The notes: generated from the letters alone by a model not told the origin. A DNA stretch of 64,000 nt from Clytia hemisphaerica (GCA_902728285.1 CACVBU010000052.1:124001-188000); one strand, 5' to 3'. Shown: positions 32,410 to 42,573, counted from the stretch's first letter. Made by a program: numbers and translations.

Positions 32410-34284
32410 AAATTTCATCTCATGAATATCAGTCTGCGTCAAAAAGCTTTAAATCAAGGAAGTTTTTGCGTTAACCAACAAATTAATGAAAAGCACATAA
32501 CAAGGGACGAGTTAGTTCAACAACTAGAAAATGAAAACGAGGCAATTCCTCGCAAAATATTATCAATGAGTGCTAATCTAGTTGACACAGCACCATATTG
32601 GCGAGAGAGAAAACATGAATTAGACTCACTTTGTTTTTTTATGTTGAAAGAACACCAGGTTTACCCTACTTATTTTGACACCAGTAGCTGTGCTGAGCAC
32701 CACTGGCCTCAATTGCATAATGTTTTGATCAAATATATTGCTCAAATTAATGGAGAATCAGAAAGTGATGTTAGACTTAAATTTACAAATGATTCCAAGT
32801 ACCGTCACCAGGTAATATTACAAAACCAACACATTGTCACCTCTTACTTTGATATAAGACATACCAATTATAAAGATACTGTTTTAAAAGACCTGTTTCA
32901 ATATGAAGAGTTTTGGAGTCGTTATGAATTTGCCAAATCACGAGGCCAAATCCATTCTCACTCATTATATTTTTCAAAACTCCACTATCTAATAGTCAAG
33001 GCTATATTATCTCAAGATAAGGATGATCCAGCAGTCAACATTGCCAGTGACTTAGAAAAATGGCTCCAAACCAATGAGTTGAACGGAGAAGGTGTTTTTT
33101 CTCCCCAATTTGTTTCTATGCATCCTGCAGGGGGTGCAGTTGAATACTATGAGGATAAACCACCTGAATGGATTCCAAATAAACATCAATGGCCACTACC
33201 AGAAGGAACTTTGCCAAATGTAGATGCTAATGTGTTAAAAAAATGTATTCTCTGTCAAACAGATGAAAACAAAGTTAAAGAACTACATAGTGATACAGTT
33301 AATAAGGTCATGTTACACTCTTGTAGCTCATATTGTCTCCGCCGGAAAACTGTTACCACAAAGGAAAAAGATGAAAATGGTCAACAGGTTAAAAAAGTTG
33401 TTCGATACTGCAGGCATCATTTTGGTGAGTATGATGAGGAAAGTAAAAGATCTTCTGGAAAAGAGACAAATCCTTTTGCAGCTAGACTTACAGAAGGTGA
33501 AATACAAAGATATGAAGGGAGAAATGATCATCCTCGGATGGTTCAACATATACGTCTCAGGCTGTTATCCTGGGCAGGGCAATGTGACACCCAACCCATT
33601 GTCTCCCAAGACCTTTTAGCACTGATAAGATATATAACTGGATATTGTTGCAAAGGCAACACTTCAACCCAAGAACTGATTGATCTATACAAGCAAATAC
33701 TGAATAAAGCAGAACCAACAATATCCCTAAAGTCGGTGGCTCAGAGATTGCTTTTAAAGACAGTAGGTTATGTAGACACTCCATCATCTGCTGCTGACTT
33801 TATCAATACTAAAAGAAAGTTATACAGCTGCAGCAGAAGATTTAAAAGAGCTGGTATTAGTGGTTACAGAGTGTGTGATCTTAATGCTAATGATGGACAA
33901 GTTACAAAGGAAAACAAATTGGATAAATTTCTTGGAGAAGGCAGAAGAAATGAAAATCCTTACCAGACTTTTTATGACTTTCTTAAAAAATGTGATTGCC
34001 CAAAGAGATCTCCTTGTGGTAAGGACCATGTTCCTGTTTTTACTGGTTGTCAACGCTTTTGGGTGTGGCCAACTGGTGAAGACTTTTCCAAAGAACTCCT
34101 GATGAAGTTCTCACCTGGTACTTGGAGAAAAGTTGAAGATCTTATGAATGGTTTTGATACATATACAGAGTCCTTCTCCGTTTTCCTTGATTCTGAACAC
34201 TGTCCAGAATCTGTCAAGATGATGTTACAGTTTGCCAAGATAGAATATGATAAAAAGGTTGCAAGACGTGAGAGAAAAAAAACA
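32410..34284 (+). pseudogene. Helentron protein, part 2: HUH Rep (Helitron-like N) domain
   Basis: Continues part 1 after copy X; the upstream Met at 32362 lies inside copy X and is not the real start. Conserved Rep blocks are LRQKALNQGSFCVNQQ at the start, YPTYFDTSSCAEHHWPQLHN, the HUH motif RGQIHSHSLYFSKL (His codons 32953 and 32959), and a two-tyrosine motif RYITGYCCKG (Tyr codons 33631 and 33643). These residues nick and join single-stranded DNA in rolling-circle transposition. Between them are Cys/His pairs (KCILCQ, CSSYCLRR, CRHH). Toward the end, CDCPKRSPCGKDH is followed by a Lys/Arg-rich stretch. The frame is lost in an A8 run near 34269-34285, where one base must be skipped to enter part 3. 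Confidence 0.85.
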
Positions 34285-35275
34285 AAGACAGCAACCACAG
34301 GAAGAGATAAATTTCTCGCAATCTACACTTGGAAGTCAAGATAGTCAAGCTTCACAAGACTCTGTCTTTGACACAATGGGAGCCCTTCTCCTTAGAGACA
34401 TTGCAAGAGAGAACAGAGAATCCATTGAAGAGGCTCCTGTTGACGAGGAAGTGCTATATAGTGGTGGGGATGATTTCGATTGGCACACAAATGGTTTAAG
34501 ATGGTTTGGTGTTGAATCTCTTTCTGATGCTCAGATTGAAGAAACTAAAATGTGGCTATCAGACGTATCGAAGCAAGCCAATGAAGCTTTTCTTAGAGAA
34601 GGAAGACTTTGTACTTTGCCAGATGTAGACCCAAAATTAGTGAACCACATTCAAATGCTGATTGTTAATTACAATATAAAAATTCTATTAGAGTATGCCA
34701 GAGGTAATTTTTCTGTTGGGTACGAGAATTGTAAAAGACTTATTGTTCAGGGCCCAGCAGGTACGGGCAAATCACAGATTGTGAAAATCGTCACCCGTCT
34801 TGTTCGCCGCATTTTCAAATGTAATCGATCTGTTTTAAATGTTGCCCCCACAAGTGCTGCAGGTCTGCTTTTACCTGATGGTGGCACCATTCATTCATGT
34901 GTTAACATTCCTAGAAAAACAAAAGAAAAATTTACTCTTGCTGACCGCCCCATGTCTGCTGATCAGAGCGACCATTTAAAAACTTTAACACTTGATGACG
35001 ATAAGAAACAACTCTCTCTCATGTGTCTTAATGCAGACGAAAGAGGAATGGTGGGTCAGTATGTTTTGGCATGGTTCCATCGAAGGTTTTCTGAAATGTC
35101 AACCAATCTATTAGACATTGAAAGTTGTGTACCATTTGGATGTATTCCCACTTTTAACTTTTTTGGTGATATATTTCAATTGAGAGCAATTGGGGAACGC
35201 AATCTATTTGATAAAGTCCTTGAATCAACTGAACCAATTGATATAGCAGGTGCACTCGTTTATAAAAATTTGAAG
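34269..35275 (+). pseudogene. Helentron protein, part 3: PIF1-family helicase N-terminal half
   Basis: Enters after a +1 shift in the A8 run. A Gln/Ser-rich linker leads to the Walker A motif VQGPAGTGKSQIVKIV (34748-34790), motif Ia-like VAPTSAAGLLLPDGGTIHS, a Walker B-position ADERGMVGQ (about 35033-35060) and motif III FFGDIFQLRAIGERNLF (35160 on). Order and spacing are those of the Helitron PIF1-type superfamily-1B helicase, which unwinds the donor strand during rolling-circle transfer. Motif II reads D-E-R-G-M instead of the usual D-E-x-S-M. A second frameshift near 35265-35275 (AAAAATTTGAAGATG) breaks the frame; the open frame itself runs to a stop at 35290. Confidence 0.85.
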
Positions 35276-36108
35276 ATGTTTTTGTATTAGAAGAAATCAT
35301 GCGCCAACAGCCCAACCAATCCGCATTGCTGAGACGCTTAGACAATCTACGAATCGGTAATGTAACCAGAAAGGACTGGGAGGAAATAAATCAACGATGT
35401 TATGATAATTTATCTCCTGAAGAAAAAAAGAATTTCGATGATGAAACTTCAGATGTTATTTGCTTAACAGAAACATGGAAGGAGGCAAATTGTTACAACC
35501 GTTCTGTTTTAAACTCAAAATATCATAATAATGAGAGAGTTGTAAATGCTGAATTCAAAAGCACTGGCTATGGAAAACACCACAACACTGCAAAAGAGTC
35601 CTTGTCGCAAATACCCAACAGGACTGTCATTGCTGTTGGATGTAGAGTTATATTGACACGAAATCAAGGTTGTATGACCAGGCTTGGATTAAACAATGGT
35701 GCTATTGGAACAGTTATTAGTATTATCTATAAACCTAATGTCAAACCACCACAGATGCCAGAGATTGTTATTGTTGACTTTCCAAGATACAAAGGACCAG
35801 TTTGGGATGAACACCACCCTACCTGGGTTCCAATCACAGCCAATATTGTCACTTGTGAAGATGTTAAGAAATGTTGTAAGCGTACTGGCTTTCCATTGAT
35901 AACAGGTTATGCCATCACTATTGCAAAATCTCAAGGTATGACAATAGGGCCAAACCAACAAGTCACTAATGTTATAATTAAATTGTCTTCTGAAACTACG
36001 ATGGAACAGTTAAACTGTGGAACATCTTACACTGCTTTTTCACGTGTTACACAGGATGAAGATTGGTGTTTAGCGGAATCAGTACCATTTTCAAGGTTGG
36101 AATACTGA
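35270..36108 (+). pseudogene. Helentron protein, part 4: PIF1-family helicase C-terminal half
   Basis: In the third frame, codons from about 35273 read DVFVLEEIMRQ and continue in the 269-codon frame starting at the ATG at 35299; that ATG is internal to the original protein. Blocks are ALLRRLDNLRIGNVTRKDWE, the nucleotide-binding segment TVIAVGCRVILTRNQG followed by LGLNNGAIGTVISIIY, then GYAITIAKSQGMTIG (helicase motif V) and CGTSYTAFSRVTQDEDW (motif VI with the conserved Arg). All late PIF1 motifs are present, so the domain is complete apart from frameshifts. The frame stops at 36108, where a third frameshift probably removes a short tail. Confidence 0.85.
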
Positions 36109-36309
36109 ACCGAAACCCACAACTAAAACTAAGAAAGGAAGAGGAAAAACGACTGCAAACCTCTCTGCAAAGACAAAATCAGAAAATATGTGCTCTATTG
36201 AACAATACTTACAATTACTCAGAGAAGTTGATTCTTTTTGTGATGATGGTATATATGATGCCAATTGTACAGTACCTAATTGTTCTAAATGCGTGATACA
36301 CAAAAATTG
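36086..36309 (+). pseudogene. Helentron protein, C-terminal tail in a third frame
   Basis: A different frame overlapping the end of part 4 is open to the stop at 36307-36309. It reads as a basic Lys/Thr-rich linker (KTKKGRGKTTANLSAKTKS), then IEQYLQLLREVDSFCDDG and a Cys cluster CTVPNCSKC before the stop. Composition, position and lack of stops suggest it is the true C-terminus of the helicase protein, displaced by an indel near 36085-36095. The small Cys cluster might bind zinc. Confidence 0.55.
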
Positions 36310-36585
36310 AGGTAAATTTCAAGTGCATGATTAACACTGACAAGGAAATAAATGGATGTGGATTTTTTTATAAGACATGTCTTTTGTACAGTTCACGCTA
36401 ATAAAATGATGACATTTGTGGAGATTGTCGGAGTTGGGCATTTATGTTAAAATGCATGTCTGGAAGGGTGGTTGGGAGGCCCAGACAAATTAAAATGTTT
36501 TTGAGTGTATGTCTCACTCTTCTTCAAACATTGCACCATCTTATATGTTAAGAAGATTTGTGCACCACACCTTTTGAATATCAAA
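36310..36585. other. Helentron 3' non-coding, no gene
   Basis: AT-rich sequence after the helicase stop. No coding region seen; it leads into a tandem repeat array. Confidence 0.45.
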
Positions 36586-36589
36586 ATAA

Positions 36590-37030
36590 GAATTATAAAG
36601 TAATCGGGTGTGGAAGTAGCATCCATTATGATATGTTAAAGCAGTCTGACAAAAAAGTCAACTTGCTAAGGATGTGAAAATTAAGAGTGTGTGTCCCACT
36701 CTCACTTCATGAATGAATCACACCATCTCATATGTTAAGCAGATGTGAATGTGTACCACATTGATGTTAGATGTGGAAGTAGCATCCATTATGATATGTT
36801 AAAGCAGTCTGACAAAAAAGTCAACTTGCTAAGGATGTGAAAATTAAGAGTGTGTGTCCCACTCTCACTTCATGAATGAATCACACCATCTCATATGTTA
36901 AGCAGATGTGATGTGTACCACATTGATGTTAGATGTGGAAGTAGCATCCATTATGATATGTTAAAGCAGTCTGACAAAAAAGTCAACTTGCTAAGGATGT
37001 GAAAATTAAGAGTGTGTGTCCCACTCTTAC
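36590..37030. repeat. About 180-bp tandem repeat, 2.5 copies
   Basis: The block starting GATGTGGAAGTAGCATCCAT (36771, 36933; a diverged start at about 36608) repeats with near identity through TCAACTTGCTAAGGATGTGA, AGAGTGTGTGTCCCACTCTC and CATCTCATATGTTAAGCAGA. It lies within copy Y between the helicase gene and the accessory ORF. Confidence 0.9.
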
Positions 37031-37605
37031 TTCTTCGAAACAATGCATATTATCTCATATGTTTAGTAGATGCGAATTTTTACTCTTTTGTAATTGTAGT
37101 CCATTCGCTTTATACGTACACTCTTTTTACCTACCATGTGGAAATCATTCTCAAAGGGATTAGTCAAATTATGCCGACATGCTTTGTTTTACAGTAGCAA
37201 AAAAGAGTGCACGTTTAAAGCGAATGGACTTTTGACCTTTTTTATTGTCTAATTTAGACTTTTATTTGGTACAGAGGAAACTTTTTTAAAGGGTGATGTC
37301 ATTTATTTAAATCACTGAGCTACATTCTTAACCCTCCATGAGGAAGTCTCCAAACCCCACCCATTCAAAGCAAATTTGTTAAGTTTATGAAATTTGATAA
37401 TAGCCGCACTACTCAAGAACCGACGCTCATATTTAAAATGAAAATTTCTTTTGATGCTACTACATTAATGGGGTACCATATCTCGAGAAACACAGATCAT
37501 ATGGCTGGTCTAATTTAATGTTTAAATACAGCTCAGTAATTTAATAATTTAAATACACAATATTAAATTCTTAAAGATACAGTGTAACCTACTTTCTTTT
37601 TCAGA
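37031..37605. other. Helentron non-coding interval
   Basis: No gene recognised. AGTCCATTCGCTTTA (37099) recurs inverted at 37217-37231 (TAAAGCGAATGGACT), flanking about 100 bp with GTGCACG-like sequences; possibly a small inverted-repeat element. A pyrimidine-rich stretch ending in AG (37591-37605) looks like a splice acceptor for the next ORF. Confidence 0.45.
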
Positions 37606-37611
37606 AATAAA

Positions 37612-38067
37612 ATGAAAACAGTAATGCAAAGATACAACAGATTCTTCTGCGAACGCACCAAAGACGGCAATCAACATCAGCAACAGCAACAAGATTTAAG
37701 GCAAGTCCTCGAACAAAGGGTTCAAGAACAAGTCGATCAATTGCATGAACAACATAAAAATTCAATTGAATCAATCCAAAACAAGCACAGACAGGATATT
37801 GAACAATTGCTGACTAGATTTGGGAACGCTGGTGAGGGTAGTGAGAATGACCACACGGATGGAGATTTCCTCCTTGAAGAGACGCCTGAAAATAACGATG
37901 AACAAGAAACCCCGGATGAACCAGTTGTGAGTAAAATTTACGATATTAAAGAATCAATTGAGACCATGGTTTTCTTGCACCGAAACGTTGAAGTGCCAAA
38001 TGTCAAAACCATCTATTCTATACCCTTTGAACTTGACCGTGTAACCGGTACTCTACTTTATGTTTAA
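37612..38067 (+). CDS. Helentron accessory ORF: coiled-coil, acidic protein
   Basis: ATG-initiated 151-aa frame. Residues about 20-72 are Gln/Glu/His-rich with heptad spacing (RQVLEQRVQEQVDQLHEQHK, IESIQNKHRQDIEQLL), a strong coiled-coil candidate. Residues 75-110 are acidic. The end (KIYDIKESIETMVFLHRNVE, TIYSIPFELDRVTG) looks globular. ACTTTCTTTTTCAG just upstream is a good intron acceptor, so this may be a downstream exon. The frame stops at 38067, but the next frame is already open from about 38052 and continues as the RG-rich segment, suggesting one protein with a frameshift. It is not a standard Helitron gene; it may be captured or family-specific. Confidence 0.55.
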   Translation: MKTVMQRYNRFFCERTKDGNQHQQQQQDLRQVLEQRVQEQVDQLHEQHKNSIESIQNKHRQDIEQLLTRFGNAGEGSENDHTDGDFLLEETPENNDEQETPDEPVVSKIYDIKESIETMVFLHRNVEVPNVKTIYSIPFELDRVTGTLLYV

Positions 38068-38447
38068 GTAAATTTGATATTCTTTTTAAGGAACTTACAC
38101 GTGCCGATTTTGATGAGTATCGTCTGGACCATCCCGGGCCAATGTCAACCAGCGCCTTCAATAAATGGAAGAGTTTGGGAGGCAAAGACGCTTCTTGGTT
38201 TGTTTGGCGGGTGGGACGAAGAAATCGGGGTAGGGGTGGAAGGGGTAGAGGTGGTCGGGGCAGGGGTCGTGGTTTAGGTCGAGGTCGGGGTAGAGGTAGA
38301 GGGGGTATTGCTACGGGTAGAGAGGATGATGTAGTGGGAAGGGATGAGAGAGGGAGAGGGGGTAGTGTAGTGGGTGCTAGAGGGGCTAGAGCTGACAGGG
38401 GGGTCGAGGTAGAGGTGGTAAGGGGGGAGAGATTTCCAGGGGTGTGA
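38052..38447 (+). CDS. Helentron accessory ORF: RG-rich continuation
   Basis: Open without a start codon from about 38052. It reads LSKFDILFKELTRADFDEYR, LDHPGPMSTSAFNKWKSLGG and DASWFVWRVG, then about 70 residues of Arg-Gly repeats (RGRGGRGRGGRGRGRGLGRG type), ending GERFPGV at a stop. An internal ATG at 38142 could start a shorter product. Arg-Gly-rich tails generally bind RNA or single-stranded DNA. The globular part before the RG tail argues that this is not just a translated GGGGTAGAGG microsatellite. Relation to the upstream ORF: one indel or a short splice would fuse them. Confidence 0.5.
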   Translation, partial: STLCLSKFDILFKELTRADFDEYRLDHPGPMSTSAFNKWKSLGGKDASWFVWRVGRRNRGRGGRGRGGRGRGRGLGRGRGRGRGGIATGREDDVVGRDERGRGGSVVGARGARADRGVEVEVVRGERFPGV

Positions 38448-38451
38448 GAGA

Positions 38452-40095
38452 GGGTAGAGTTGGGAAATTTTGGGAGAGGGATTTTGGAGGGAGGGTTATT
38501 TTTAATTTACAGGTGGAGAAGGGTGGTGTTGGTATCAATCATCTTTGATAGCTGATTGATACGGTGCATTCAAACTTAATGAATTATTTATTGAAAATCT
38601 TCGTATACACAATCATACCCTTCTTTACCTGTGAATTTTAAATATTTATGTTCAGTGATGCATTTACAGTATTTCATTTTATAAAAAAATTTGAAGAAGC
38701 CCTCAGCTAGAATTCGTTTAGCATTAAAGGATAAGGAAAAGAATTTAGCTTTTTCGAGAACTTATATTTGATAGTTGGTAAGTAATAAACGACAGATAGT
38801 TAAATCCCAGAAAATCTTGAAAGTAAACCCTTGTTTTAAATATTTCATTTTTGTACAGTCCTACTTTTCTGTCTCAACTTTGGAAGTTTTAGCCCCTAGC
38901 TCAGCAAGATGATTTTAAGTCTCTCATAATAATGCTTTGAGGAAAAGTAAATTATTGTATAGTCTCCTGTGCAAGGTTCACACAGGTTTAGGTTAGATTT
39001 ATTATATAGTTTCCTGTGCAAGGTTCACACAGGTTTAGGTTAGATTTATCATATAGTCTCCTGTGCAAGGTTCACACAGGAAAGTAAATTGATGCTTAAT
39101 AGAAATCAGCGAGGTAAGAACTTATATACCGTTAGTTGTTTAGTTCTTTACATTTTTTTTACTAGTTTTAAATTTGACCTTTTTGGGAAGTGGTAAACTG
39201 CTAATGAAAATTTTTAATCCTAATTTGTACATTATATAGCTTGCAATGTGTTTGATGTCTATTTGCATTTATGGGCATAATGTTCTACTTCTTATGCATT
39301 CTAAATTTTTAATTTGTTTTCTATATTATAGCAAATAATATAATTATTGAGATGATTCTTTCTAACGTCACGAAACAAATTTTAAAAGGTATGAAATATC
39401 CTTTCACCTTGTAATACTGAGAAAAAAAGGATTTAGTAACCGTTTGAGCCATAGAAAGTTTGATCTGTAGGCAAAATCATGTGAGACTGAATTTATCTTT
39501 AAAGGCATTTAACATCTCGAGGTACGACATAACAAGAGTCGAATGTTCATACTTTACTTATTCGTTACAGAAATGTCGGTGGTACATGGCATGACACAAG
39601 GAAAAAAGATTGACTCACATGGCAAGATAAGAAAAGTTATTCATGCACATGGGTGTAAAGAGTGGTAAATTTTGATTACTGACACATATCTACTTTATAG
39701 AGCCCTTTTAAACTTTGTAGCTAGTAAAAATGAGATCTCTGTCTGAACTGCACGTTTTTTTTCTTTGTCTTTAGGAATACAAGGAAAGTTTTCATGAGTG
39801 CTATAATGTAAAATCTCGATTTCTCATTTCAGTATCGCATTTTTATATGACAGTGGCGTTTTTAAAGATCAAAAATGTTTAACGTAACAACTACTTCCGA
39901 CTGGTAAACTAGTTATATTTTGGCTGTATGATACATCAACAAGACCTAAAGAGAGGTAAATACACGCTTTTCTATAATTATAGTGTTAATTGGCTGAGGG
40001 TGAGTGTTATTCTCATTTTCTATCGTTCTAAATAATAGGCCTATTGTTCGAAACCTCCGAAATCTCACCCTGATATTCTGATAAAAGTTTTCCTA
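38452..40095. other. Helentron non-coding interval with a short tandem repeat
   Basis: No gene recognised. At 38960-39085 the unit TCCTGTGCAAGGTTCACACA, followed by GGTTTAGGTTAGATTTA, is repeated three times at about 49-50 bp spacing. The rest is AT-rich single-copy-looking sequence. Confidence 0.5.
38960..39085. repeat. About 50-bp tandem repeat, three copies
   Basis: Three near-identical copies of TCCTGTGCAAGGTTCACACA plus the linker GGTTTAGGTTAGATTTA. The core CCTGTGCAAGGTTCACACAGG is itself an imperfect palindrome. Confidence 0.85.
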
Positions 40096-40096
40096 T

Positions 40097-40550
40097 AAAA
40101 AAACGTGTAGACCGATCACATACCTTTTCATTTCTTATATGGATATTTTGCTAGTATGACAGATGGCTGCTGACTACGCTGTTAAAAGGAAATATTAGTG
40201 CAGTGATAAAATAATCAATGTGGATCTTCTTTAGAAATGTAGATGTGATATTTTTTTCATTCCAATTTATTAATTATTTCTTAATTTAAGGAAAGTGCTG
40301 GCATTTTTGTCTGTAATGTAAAAAAAACGTTGTAGACCGACCACATACCTTTATCATTTCTTGTATGGATATTTTGCTAGTATGACAGATGGCTGCTGAC
40401 TACGCTGTTAAAAGGAAATATTAGTGCAGTGATAAAATAATCAATGTGGATCTTCTTTTAGAATGTAGATGTGTATTTTTTTCATCCCAATTTATTAATT
40501 ATTTCTTAATTTAAGGAAGTGCTGGCATTTTTGTCTGTAATGTAACTTTT
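40097..40550. repeat. About 225-bp tandem duplication
   Basis: Two near-identical copies, starting with AAAAAACGTGTAGACCGATC (about 40097) and AAAAACGTTGTAGACCGACC (about 40321). Both run through GACAGATGGCTGCTGACTAC and GTGCTGGCATTTTTGTCTGT. A few small indels. Confidence 0.9.
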
Positions 40551-40723
40551 ATTTCTTTCATTTCAGTTACGTTTCACCCTTGGTGTTCAAAATCTAGATT
40601 GTTTCGCCCTTATGACGAGAAAGAGCATCGAAAATTAAATAACTTGATTTATAACTGGATGTCGAAAACTCTTCACGAAATACACGCGTAATTCCTGTGG
40701 AGACTACTGGAAATCGACACTTT

Positions 40724-41409
40724 CTCAAGTGAGTTACGGCATGTCCAAAGAAAAAGTGAACCAGTTCCACTCACTTTCAAAATGTCAAACATAGCTGGAA
40801 AGAAGCGCCTTGTGATGTAGATCAACGTGATAGGTGTATGAAAAATTTTAGTTAAGGCTATAAGAAGTTATAGCCCAAAAACCTGTATTATGACGTCATA
40901 AACATTACATAACATTACGTCATAAAACTAAAAATTTTAATTTCTCGTGAACTAAAAGTCATATAAACGTCAAATTTTGACCACAAATAGATATTGATGT
41001 AAAAAAAATTATAAGTTAAAAAAATTTTGAAAAAAATGATGACGTCATTTTTTATAGCCAAAAATCGAAAATAGCTTAAAAATGCTGACGTCATCATTTT
41101 TCAGGAGATTTTGAAAATTTAACTTCTAGAGAATTACGATATATTTGTTCTGTCAAAATTTCATATTGATATCATTAATAATTTATGAGTTATTTAAATT
41201 TTAAGTTTCGTGACGTAATGTTACGTAATGTTTATGACGTCATAATACAGGTTTTTGGGCTATAACTTCTTATAGCCTCAAGTTAAATTTTTCATACACC
41301 TATCACGTTGATCTACATCACAAGGCGCTTCTTTCCAGCTATGTTTGACATTTTGAAAGTGAGTGGAACTGGTTCACTTTTACCTTGGACATGCCGTAAC
41401 TCACTTGAG
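40724..41409. mobile_element. 686-bp MITE with about 200-bp inverted arms, nested in copy Y
   Basis: Left arm 40724-40922 begins CTCAAGTGAGTTACGGCATG. The right arm, 41209-41409, is its near-perfect reverse complement and ends CTCACTTGAG. TTT flanks both ends, a possible 3-bp target duplication. The interior holds TGACGTCAT motifs but no gene. The long arms make a foldback-type element. Confidence 0.9.
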
Positions 41410-42004
41410 TTTTTATAGAGCCGTATACCCTTCATATACTCTGGAGGCGCGTAAATTTAATTTATAATCAGACAATTGAATATTATTTGTATTTTAACTA
41501 TTGTTCAGAATGATTATTAATTCTTAAGACAAGATGTTCTAACTGGAATCGTTCTGCTTTTATTCAATCTGGAGTACAGAACTGCAATCGTTCAAACAAA
41601 GCTCTTGCTCCCCTAATTACCCACCCCCTATTTATAAACACCTCCTTGAATAAACGTCTTTCCGAAAGAAATAATTACTTAAATACTCACAATTAGTGCC
41701 GAAATTTTTTGAGAAGTTCCTTTAAGTAGTAATTGAAATCGAGTGACAGGCTGTGTTTTTCGAAATTAGTCCTGTGATTGTTTCGTTATTTTAAAACAAA
41801 TTTTCGTGATTTTTTGAAATTTTTGAAGTTAATGATCCACCCTTAGACACACAGGGTGGGTCTAATATCCACCCAAGCAAAACGCCCACCCCCTTCTCTT
41901 CTTTGCTGTGGTTTTTACTAATTTTTCGGATAAAGAAGCAACAAAAAACTAAAGGGGTGGAAGATTTCGAAATATACTTATCGAGAGACTATTTACTTCT
42001 CTTG
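41410..42004. other. Helentron 3' non-coding interval
   Basis: No gene recognised; AT-rich with a few C-rich runs (CACCCTTAGACACACAGGGTGG near 41848 is a small palindrome). Confidence 0.45.
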
Positions 42005-42091
42005 CGAATGATTTAAAATTTTGCTTGCAACTTGCGAATTTAGTGACCTGCCTCAATCGCTTCGCAACTTTTATACATATACGGCTTGTAA
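42005..42091. repeat. Helentron family 3' terminal region
   Basis: Reverse complement of 30137-30215 in copy X, and similar to 19727-19805 in copy Z. Conserved order: GCTTGCAACTTGCGAATT, GTGACCTGCCTCA, TCGCTTCGCAA (the subterminal inverted repeat), then a 24-bp tail ending ACGGCTTGTAA. Copies X and Z confirm that the tail belongs to the element. Confidence 0.85.
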
Positions 42092-42103
42092 GTCTTTCTC
42101 TTT

Positions 42104-42573
42104 AGTTGGTGGTTCCTTATTTGAAAGGTCTTAAAAAGGGAGTAACCCCTTCTGCTAATGGATATTGGAAATGGACGGATGAAATCAAAGATCCTAACTA
42201 TTGTTATGTCCAATCTATGACTTTCAGTCATTTGTTTTCTTTGATGTTATACAGAGTGGGGGTAAGGAATTCAAACGCTCAATTAGTTTCTGATGCCAGA
42301 GTGAATATGTCACAGCTTTCTTTCGGAAGGAATCATCCGATCTATCAAAATATTGTTTACTTAGATAGTCTCGATGATGTGTTAATGCCTTCTGAAATAA
42401 GTGATGTTAAAAAGAAATACATATCATGATTACGCACTGGCAATGTTGGTAAATCTCAAGGAGATTCGAAGTCTTGGCTCAAAATGGCTGGAATACCGAA
42501 AAAACAACATTGGCTTAGAGTGTTTAGAAATCTGGACCAATTGAACGAAGTGAGTCTTTTGAAGCTTAAGTAG
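42104..42573 (+). pseudogene. Exon-like ORF of unknown function beside the Helentron 3' end
   Basis: Begins right after a good acceptor (GTCTTTCTCTTTAG, ending 42103), not at an ATG. It reads 107 codons (SANGYWKWTDEIKDPNYCYV; FGRNHPIYQNIVYLDSLDDV), has an in-frame TGA at 42427, and continues in frame (GNVGKSQGDSKSWLKMAGIP; HWLRVFRNLDQLNEV) to a TAG at 42571. AATAAA occurs at about 42638. I do not recognise the family. One stop in an otherwise coherent 155-codon frame suggests a recently inactivated terminal exon. The large Helentron lies directly upstream, within what would be its intron. Confidence 0.5.

Larger units (their letters stand above)
26332..42091 (+). mobile_element. Autonomous-type Helitron2/Helentron element (copy Y) with USP-Rep-helicase gene
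   Basis: The 5' end is TTGCGAAGCGAATATACATG at 26332. The 3' region contains the inverted counterpart TCGCTTCGCAA (42057-42067) followed by a 24-bp tail ending GGCTTGTAA at 42091. These asymmetric terminal inverted repeats, no target duplication and a Rep/helicase gene reading from the 5' end define a Helitron2/Helentron type rather than a classic TC...CTRR Helitron. The span is 15,760 bp. Removing the nested copy X (2,273 bp) and a 686-bp MITE gives about 12.8 kb. Contents: USP-Rep-PIF1 gene (27224-36309), tandem repeats, and a coiled-coil/RG-rich ORF (37612-38447). Frameshifts and the nested insertion make it inactive now. Confidence 0.8.

Noticed and set aside
34269..34285. Programmed -1 frameshift at the A8 run
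   Set aside because: Entering the helicase frame needs a +1 (or -2) shift, not the -1 shift of a classical A-AAA-AAC slippery site; two more frameshifts downstream indicate decay.
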